The translations under genes were made by a program, and so were the position numbers. Below are positions 43,560 to 48,664 of a stretch of 48,664 bases of DNA, piece after piece (position 1 is the first letter of the stretch; every line of letters begins with the position of its first letter). Origin of the DNA: Phytobacter massiliensis JC163 (lineage in GTDB: Bacteria; Pseudomonadota; Gammaproteobacteria; Enterobacterales; Enterobacteriaceae); NCBI RefSeq assembly GCF_000321045.1, contig NZ_HE578945.1, positions 1,259,029 through 1,307,692 of the forward strand, given 5' to 3'. The notes under the pieces are model-generated. The model was given only the letters and a program-made list of their open reading frames with translations. It had not been told where the DNA came from and searched no databases.

Positions 43560-44636
43560 CTACTCGCCGGCTTTTAACGCCAGCGCCCGTTGTTCGGCCA
43601 GTAAATTCCATGAGGAAATAAACAACCCGGCTATCATGGGCCCCAGAATAAAACCGTTAATGCCGAAGAATTGCAGCCCGCCCAGCGTGGTTAATAAAAT
43701 TAAATAGTCCGGCATACGCGTATCTTTTCCCACCAGCAGCGGGCGCAAAATATTATCTGCAAGGCCGACCACGACAACAAAATAAGCCGTCAGCATGACT
43801 GCGGTAATAATTTCTCCGCTGGAGAAAAGGTAAATAACCGCCGGTACCCAGATAAGCGCCGTGCCCACCGCCGGGATCAGCGACATAAAGGCCATAATCG
43901 ACCCCCACAGCAGGCTGCCGTTGATCCCGGCAAACCAGAAGCCGAAACCGCCCAGCGCCCCTTGTACGATAGCCACCACCAGCGTGCCCTTCACCGTCGC
44001 CCGGGAGACGCCGGAAAACTTCTGAAACAGGCGGCGCTTAATTTTGTCCGTCAGCGGAATGGCATGGAAAATTTTACGTACCAGCTGCGAGCCGTCTTTC
44101 AGTAAGAAGAACAGCAGGTAAACCATCAGGCAGAAATTGATGGTCAGGCTCAGGGTATTTTTGCCGATGACCAGCGCGCTGCCCGCCAGGTAACGCCCGG
44201 CGCTCAGCGCCACGCCGGACAGCTTTTCGCGGATCGAGGTGACGGTGTCAAAATCGTTGTCGCGCAGGTAACTCTGCGCCCAGCCGGGCAGGTAACCGAT
44301 GCTGTCAGTAAAAAGCTGCGGCAGATCGGTGGCGTTGTTTTGTAGCCGCTGATAGAGCGCGTTGATCTCCACCACCAGTGACGAAACGATCACCATCAGG
44401 GGGATAAACACCAGTACGCAAATAAGGAGCACCGTCAGCAGCGAAGCGATACTGTCACGCCCCCGCAGCCACCCTGATAGTTTTACCCGCAGCGGATAAA
44501 AAATAAGCGTCAGGATCACTGACCAGATAATCGCCGAATAGTAGGGCTGAATCAGGCTGAAAAACGCCAGGCTCACCAACAGCAGCAGAACAATAAAAAA
44601 GAAGTTGTTTATTTTCAACGTGATCTTCCTGGCCAT
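43560..44636 (-). CDS. AI-2E family transporter-like membrane protein
   Basis: 358 residues from ATG 44636 (MARKITLKINNFFFIVLLLL); a longer frame to 44771 lacks a good start. About eight membrane segments and the family end block (VGLADNILRPLLVGKDTRMP, GGLQFFGINGFILGPMIAGL). It occupies the place of tqsA in E. coli but is not closely similar to TqsA; it resembles YdiK-type members. Members include Na+/H+ antiporters and the AI-2 exporter; substrate unknown. Confidence 0.8.
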   Translation of the reverse strand: MARKITLKINNFFFIVLLLLVSLAFFSLIQPYYSAIIWSVILTLIFYPLRVKLSGWLRGRDSIASLLTVLLICVLVFIPLMVIVSSLVVEINALYQRLQNNATDLPQLFTDSIGYLPGWAQSYLRDNDFDTVTSIREKLSGVALSAGRYLAGSALVIGKNTLSLTINFCLMVYLLFFLLKDGSQLVRKIFHAIPLTDKIKRRLFQKFSGVSRATVKGTLVVAIVQGALGGFGFWFAGINGSLLWGSIMAFMSLIPAVGTALIWVPAVIYLFSSGEIITAVMLTAYFVVVVGLADNILRPLLVGKDTRMPDYLILLTTLGGLQFFGINGFILGPMIAGLFISSWNLLAEQRALALKAGE

Positions 44637-44909
44637 CCAATGGTTAAGTTTATTTAGTGTAGATGCTATCTCCTTGATTGTAAAAACATCGCCGGTTGGG
44701 TAATAATACCTGCCGCTTCGTTTGTTTAGGCCTGAAAGCGGCCCGCGCTGGCAACCTGATGCGGCCGTCACGTTATATTTCCATTTTGGATCTGTAAGGA
44801 TCTTACATCTTTTGCGCCCGCCTTTATCTCACAAACTAAATTTCCAGTCGTGTCAGTAAGTTCTTAAATAGCGATCGCTTTTGGCTTGATCGATCCTTGC
44901 CTTTGACGA

Positions 44910-44929
44910 TACTGTATAAATACACAGTA
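44910..44929 (+). promoter_or_regulatory. LexA (SOS) box
   Basis: TACTGTATAAATACACAGTA fits the CTGT-N8-ACAG consensus perfectly with TA flanks. A possible -35 TTGACG lies at 44903-44908, so LexA would cover the promoter. Confidence 0.85.
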
Positions 44930-44944
44930 AATAATGCAGAGTAA

Positions 44945-45030
44945 GACATGCCGTAGCCCGGGTAAGCGCCAGCGCACCCGTGAATCCCGGATGCGGCGCG
45001 GTTGCGCCTTATCGGGGCTGCCTGCCGCTA
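44945..45030. repeat. REP pair in the leader of the umuD-like gene
   Basis: GTAGCCCGGGTAAGCGC...GCACCCG and CCCGGATGCGGCGCGGTTGCGCCTTATCGGGG, inverted REP units lying between the LexA box and the start codon. Confidence 0.75.
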
Positions 45031-45065
45031 CTCTCAACCTTATAAAAACAATGGAGCGATGCGCG

Positions 45066-45443
45066 ATGACCACCAGCTCTTTTCCCAGCCCGGCTGCGGA
45101 TTACCTTGACGGCGCGATCGATCTGGTAAGCAGCCTGATTGCCCACCCTTCGGCGACGTACGTACTGCGCGCGTCGTCAGATTCCATGCGGGATGCGGCG
45201 ATCCTGCCCGGCTCGTTATTGCTGGTGGATACCAGCCTGACGCCGGTGGATGGCGATATTGTGGTGGCCCGGCTGCTGAGCGGTTTTACCGTGAAGCGGC
45301 TGCGTTTAGGCCCCTGCCCGCAGCTGGTGCCGGAGAATGCGCGTTACCGCGCGGTGAAGATAGAAGAAGAGGAAGGCGCACATATCGTGGGCGTGGTGAC
45401 GACGGTCATTACCCTGACCCGGCGAACGTTAAACCGGCCATAG
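45066..45443 (+). CDS. orphan UmuD'-like S24 protein
   Basis: 125 residues from ATG 45066 (TGGAG upstream). It starts MTTSSFPSPAADYLDGAIDL; in E. coli UmuD the sequence FPSPAADY begins just after the Cys24-Gly25 self-cleavage site, so this protein starts as pre-cut UmuD'. The catalytic Ser (ASSDSM) and Lys (FTVKRL) are kept. UmuD' with UmuC forms DNA polymerase V. No umuC follows; an SDR gene faces it. The longer frame to 44934 encodes only REP sequence. It could assist a polymerase or partner encoded elsewhere, or compete with UmuD. Confidence 0.82.
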   Translation: MTTSSFPSPAADYLDGAIDLVSSLIAHPSATYVLRASSDSMRDAAILPGSLLLVDTSLTPVDGDIVVARLLSGFTVKRLRLGPCPQLVPENARYRAVKIEEEEGAHIVGVVTTVITLTRRTLNRP

Positions 45444-45472
45444 CGCCGGGCGGGCGGCCCGGCGCTATACGC

Positions 45473-46228
45473 TCACACCAGGCGGATCCCGGCGTCAACG
45501 AAAAAGAGCGAACCGGTGCAGCCCCGGGCGTCATCGGAGGCGACAAACAGCGCCATCGCCGCCACGTCCCTGCCCTCAAGGGTGATATCCAGCGACTGCG
45601 CGTTTTTGATCTCCTGGTCCGAGGTGGGCGTTCGCCACAGCGCCTGCTGGCGCGGCGTGGAGATAGCGCCGGGGACGATACAGTTCACCCGGATGCCGGA
45701 CGGCCCCAGCTCACGCGCCAGCGTCTGGTTCAGGCCGACAATCGCCGCCTTTGCGGTGGTGTAGCCAACCAGGCCCGGCCTGCCCTTCATAAAGGCGGTC
45801 GAACTGGTGAGAATAATACTGCCGCCCGATGCCTGCATCCGCGCCGCTACCGCCTGGGTGGCGAAAAACTGATGATCGAGGTTAACGGCAAGGCTGGCGC
45901 GCCATGTTTCCGGCTCGACGCTAAACATGTCGTGGCGATCGTCGCAGGCGGCATTGTTGATCAGGACGTTTATCTCCCCTTCCCGATCGGCGATAGCGCT
46001 AATCACCGCGCGCAGCGCCGTAATATCGCGCAAATCTACGGCGTGGAATGTCGCGCCGCTGGCGCGGGCGACCGCTTCACCCGCCTCTCTGTTAATATCC
46101 AGAAAATGGACCCGGCTCCCCTGCTGGCTGAATGCCGTCACCAGATCGGCGCCAATACCGCTGGCGCCGCCGGTAATCATGACGACTTTTTGCTGTAAGC
46201 TCGCATAGCGGGTATAACTCTCGTGCAT
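45473..46228 (-). CDS. SDR-family sugar/alcohol dehydrogenase
   Basis: 251 residues from ATG 46228; an ATG at 46258 is also possible. TGGASGIG nucleotide motif, NNAA, catalytic Ser in ILTSST and YTTAK. The end FFVDAGIRLV is usual. Close types oxidise sugars such as L-fucose, rhamnose or galactose. It ends the minus-strand ABC cluster, 91 bases after the ATPase gene, suggesting it acts on the imported sugar. Confidence 0.8.
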   Translation of the reverse strand: MHESYTRYASLQQKVVMITGGASGIGADLVTAFSQQGSRVHFLDINREAGEAVARASGATFHAVDLRDITALRAVISAIADREGEINVLINNAACDDRHDMFSVEPETWRASLAVNLDHQFFATQAVAARMQASGGSIILTSSTAFMKGRPGLVGYTTAKAAIVGLNQTLARELGPSGIRVNCIVPGAISTPRQQALWRTPTSDQEIKNAQSLDITLEGRDVAAMALFVASDDARGCTGSLFFVDAGIRLV

Positions 46229-46319
46229 TTTTCGTTCTCGCTTCGGTAAGGCCTGCATTACGGCGTCGTCGAGAGTATCGCGTTTTCCTCCCTGCGGATA
46301 AACAATAGTTGCGCCAGCA

Positions 46320-47381
46320 TTAGTTCAGCCGCGCCCCGCTTTCAGCATCGAAAAGATGGGCGTGACGGGCATCCGGCAGCACGTTCAGCATGGTGCCGGG
46401 TTCGGCGGCGACCCGCTGATGAAAGAGCGTCGTGACCTGCTGAGTACCCATACTGAGCACGATCTGGGTTTCGGACCCGGTCGGCTCCACCACCTTCACC
46501 TGAGCGTTAATGTCACCGGCCGAAGCCAGTAAAAAGTGCTGGGGCCGCACCCCGTACAGTACCCGCTGCCCAAGCGCATGGTCTGGGGTTTGCGCCACCG
46601 GCAGCGCCACGCCGTCATCGGTTATCACCACCCCCGGCTTCGCCAGCCGCCCGGTGAACAGGTTCATGGAAGGCGAGCCGATAAAGCTGGCGACGAAGGC
46701 GTTAGCCGGACGATCGAACAGCTCCAGCGGCGTGCCCACCTGCTCAATATGCCCCTCGCGCAGCACCACAATTCGGTCCGCCATGGTCATCGCCTCAATC
46801 TGATCGTGGGTGACATAAATCATCGTGGTGTTCAGCCGCTGGTGCAGGGCCTTGATCTCCGTGCGCAGCTCCACCCGCAGTTTGGCGTCAAGGTTGGAGA
46901 GCGGCTCATCAAAAAGGAACAGCCGGGGGTGGCGCAAAATGGCCCGCCCCATCGCCACCCGCTGGCGCTGGCCGCCGGAGAGCTGCGCCGGTTTGCGCGC
47001 AAGCAGCGGCGTCAGCCCCAGCGTATCGGCGGCCTGGCGCACCTGCTGGTCTATTTTTATTTTCGCCACGCCCTGCATTTTCAGGGAAAAGCCGAGATTT
47101 TCCGCCACCGTCATATGCGGATAGAGCGCGTAGTTCTGGAATACCATCGCCATATTGCGCTCCTGGGGCGATAAATCGTTAATCACCTCGCCGTCAAGGA
47201 TAAGTTCGCCGCCGTCAATGCCTTCCAGTCCGGCAATCATGCGTAAAAGCGTTGATTTACCGCAGCCGGACGGCCCCACCAGCGCGATAAATTCGCCGTG
47301 GTGGATGGTCAGATCGAGGCCTGGGATAATTGTCTGGCCATGAAAGTGTTTAGCGATGTTGCGCAGTGTCAGGGTTGCCAT
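46320..47381 (-). CDS. sugar ABC importer ATPase (UgpC/MsmK/MalK type)
   Basis: 353 residues. Walker A GPSGCGKSTLL, signature LSGGQRQRVAMGR, Walker B LFLFDEPLSNLDAKL, and the C-terminal MalK-type regulatory domain with GVRPQHFLL. Energises a CUT1-type carbohydrate importer. It lies two bases after the permease gene. Confidence 0.9.
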   Translation of the reverse strand: MATLTLRNIAKHFHGQTIIPGLDLTIHHGEFIALVGPSGCGKSTLLRMIAGLEGIDGGELILDGEVINDLSPQERNMAMVFQNYALYPHMTVAENLGFSLKMQGVAKIKIDQQVRQAADTLGLTPLLARKPAQLSGGQRQRVAMGRAILRHPRLFLFDEPLSNLDAKLRVELRTEIKALHQRLNTTMIYVTHDQIEAMTMADRIVVLREGHIEQVGTPLELFDRPANAFVASFIGSPSMNLFTGRLAKPGVVITDDGVALPVAQTPDHALGQRVLYGVRPQHFLLASAGDINAQVKVVEPTGSETQIVLSMGTQQVTTLFHQRVAAEPGTMLNVLPDARHAHLFDAESGARLN

Positions 47382-47383
47382 AG

Positions 47384-48250
47384 TTAATCCTTAAGTCCGC
47401 CTGCGGTGAGGCCATGTACCAGATAACGACGTACCAGCAGGGTGAACGCCACCACCGGCAGCATCACCAGCGTGCCGCTGGCGGCGATTTTGCTCCACTC
47501 CCACCCTTCGTATTGCAGGAAGTTGACAATGGCCACCGGCGCGGTAATGGCGTTGGTACGGGTTAAAATCAGGGCGTAGAAAAAGTCATTCCACGAGAAG
47601 ATAAAACAGAGAATGGCGGTGGCCGCTAGCCCCGGTTTGACCAGCGGCAGCGTCACCGTCCAGAAACTGCGCCACAGGGAGCAGCCGTCCATCCATGCCG
47701 CCTCTTCCAGCGCCACCGGCACCGCGGCAAAGAAGGTCTGCATCAGCCAGATGACAATCGCCAGGTTAAAGGTGAGATAGACAATCGCCAGGCCGATAAT
47801 GGTGTCCTGCAAGCCGAGCCAGCGCCAGGCCAGAAAAAACGGGATGGTAAACGCGATAGGCGGCGCCATGCGGGTCACCAGGATCCACAGCGCCACGTAG
47901 CGGCGGGCGCGAAATCGCCAGCGGGTCAGCACCCACGCCGCAGGCACCCCCAGCAGCAGCGAGAAGATAGTAGAGAGCAGGCTTACCATCAGGCTGTTGC
48001 CAAACGGCTGGAGAAAGTGACCGGCAATCAGCTGGCGGTAAGCGTCAAGGGTCGGGGTGAACCATAGCGTCAGTTCGAAGGCGTCCATCGCCGGGCGCAG
48101 CGACATAATGACCATCCATAAAAAAGGGGCCAGAAATATCACCAGCAGCAACAGGGCCAGCAGCGTGCGCTTGCCTTTAACACGCCATGTTTTGCGCCGG
48201 ACGGCACGAAAAGCCACCTGCCCGCGTTCGTCAGTTTGTTGAATGGTCAT
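47384..48250 (-). CDS. sugar ABC importer permease (MalG type)
   Basis: 288 residues from ATG 48250, inside the end of the preceding permease gene; the longer frame to 48271 adds seven. Six membrane segments and the EAA loop ALEEAAWMDGCSLWRSFWTV that docks to the ATPase. Second permease of a CUT1 pair. Confidence 0.88.
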   Translation of the reverse strand: MTIQQTDERGQVAFRAVRRKTWRVKGKRTLLALLLLVIFLAPFLWMVIMSLRPAMDAFELTLWFTPTLDAYRQLIAGHFLQPFGNSLMVSLLSTIFSLLLGVPAAWVLTRWRFRARRYVALWILVTRMAPPIAFTIPFFLAWRWLGLQDTIIGLAIVYLTFNLAIVIWLMQTFFAAVPVALEEAAWMDGCSLWRSFWTVTLPLVKPGLAATAILCFIFSWNDFFYALILTRTNAITAPVAIVNFLQYEGWEWSKIAASGTLVMLPVVAFTLLVRRYLVHGLTAGGLKD

Positions 48251-48664
48251 CGCCCCACCCCGCCCGGCCAATCAGCCAGCTTAAGAGAAACACCCCCACC
48301 AGGATCACCACCGCGATAGCGCTGCCGTAACCCCACCAGGAAAAGTTAAACGCCTGTATAAAGCCGTAATAGTTGGTCACTTCGGTCACAGACCCCGGCC
48401 CGCCGTCGGTCAGAATGTAGATCAGCGGAAACGCCTTAAAGCTGTCGATCAGACGAAACAGAATGCACACCGCCAGCACCGGTTTCAGGTGCGGAAACAC
48501 GATATAGCGGAAAATATTCCACGACGAAGCGCCGTCAAGACTCGCCGCCTCCCGCGGTTCGTTCGGCACCATCTGCAACGCGGCGAGCACCATCAGCATG
48601 GTGAAGGGAAACCACTGCCAGACGTCCGCCGCGACAATCGCCCACAGGGCGGTGTCCGGGTTGG
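48231..48664 (-). CDS. sugar ABC importer permease (MalF/UgpA type), partial
   Basis: The C-terminal about 144 residues; the 5' end is beyond the window and the frame is open to the edge. EAA loop EPREAASLDGASSWNIFRYI and LTDGGPGSVTEV typical of CUT1 permeases. Partner of the next permease, with which it overlaps by 20 bases. The binding protein gene is presumably upstream, outside. Confidence 0.88.
   Translation of the reverse strand, partial: NPDTALWAIVAADVWQWFPFTMLMVLAALQMVPNEPREAASLDGASSWNIFRYIVFPHLKPVLAVCILFRLIDSFKAFPLIYILTDGGPGSVTEVTNYYGFIQAFNFSWWGYGSAIAVVILVGVFLLSWLIGRAGWGDDHSTN

Noticed and set aside
1-48664. CRISPR arrays, insertion sequences, rRNA
   Set aside because: No spaced repeat array of the right size, no transposase ORF and no rRNA-like sequence was seen.

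Overview
The window looks like chromosome of an enterobacterium (Enterobacter, Kosakonia, Lelliottia or Citrobacter type; the genus cannot be fixed from this stretch). Positions 15805 to about 43200 follow the Escherichia/Salmonella backbone order dcp, ydfG, rspR, ydfZ, ydfI, ydfJ, rspB, ynfA, ynfB, ynfC, ynfD, ynfE, dmsB, ynfH, dmsD, osmU operon, bioD2, mlc, ynfL, ynfM, asr, ydgU, ydgD, mdtJI. Compared with E. coli, rspA, speG and clcB are missing. An OsmU-type osmoprotectant transporter sits after dmsD, as in Salmonella, and an M32 carboxypeptidase gene lies between ynfM and asr.

Positions 1 to about 15760 are one end of a lambdoid prophage integrated beside the 3' end of dcp. Excisionase and integrase lie at the right edge. 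Leftwards on the minus strand come replication genes O and P, with an iteron origin inside O, a winged-helix protein, NinG, antiterminator Q, a tRNA-Arg, two holin-like genes, endolysin, Rz/Rz1, a run of small accessory genes, and tail fragments. The prophage is a wreck. The repressor/cro region is gone: truncated recT and ydaT-like genes face each other across a breakpoint near 13215. Terminase and head genes do not follow the lysis cassette, and the tail genes are collapsed into out-of-frame pieces (NlpC/P60, J-like, SGNH esterase). It should not form particles as it stands, unless missing functions lie left of the window. Intact accessory genes remain, including a lipoprotein on the opposite strand. 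A YafO-like toxin gene in this set is interrupted by stops.

The backbone half mixes anaerobic respiration (ynfE-dmsB-ynfH-dmsD, with an FNR-like box at ydfZ), sugar-acid metabolism (rspR, ydfI, ydfJ, rspB), osmoprotection (osmYXWV), glucose-dependent regulation (mlc with a palindromic operator), acid shock (asr-ydgU with an RstA-like box) and spermidine export (mdtJI). Two genes, ynfC and ynfE, each carry a one-base frameshift in a short homopolymer; both become family length if that base is corrected, so sequencing error must be excluded.

Right of mdtJ the E. coli order ends. There is an AI-2E family membrane protein, an orphan UmuD-like gene behind a perfect LexA box, and a minus-strand cluster of an SDR dehydrogenase with a sugar ABC importer (ATPase and two permeases, the last cut by the window edge). 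The UmuD-like protein begins where UmuD is normally cleaved, so it looks like a gene for ready-made UmuD'. It has no umuC beside it. This is the most unusual item in the window.
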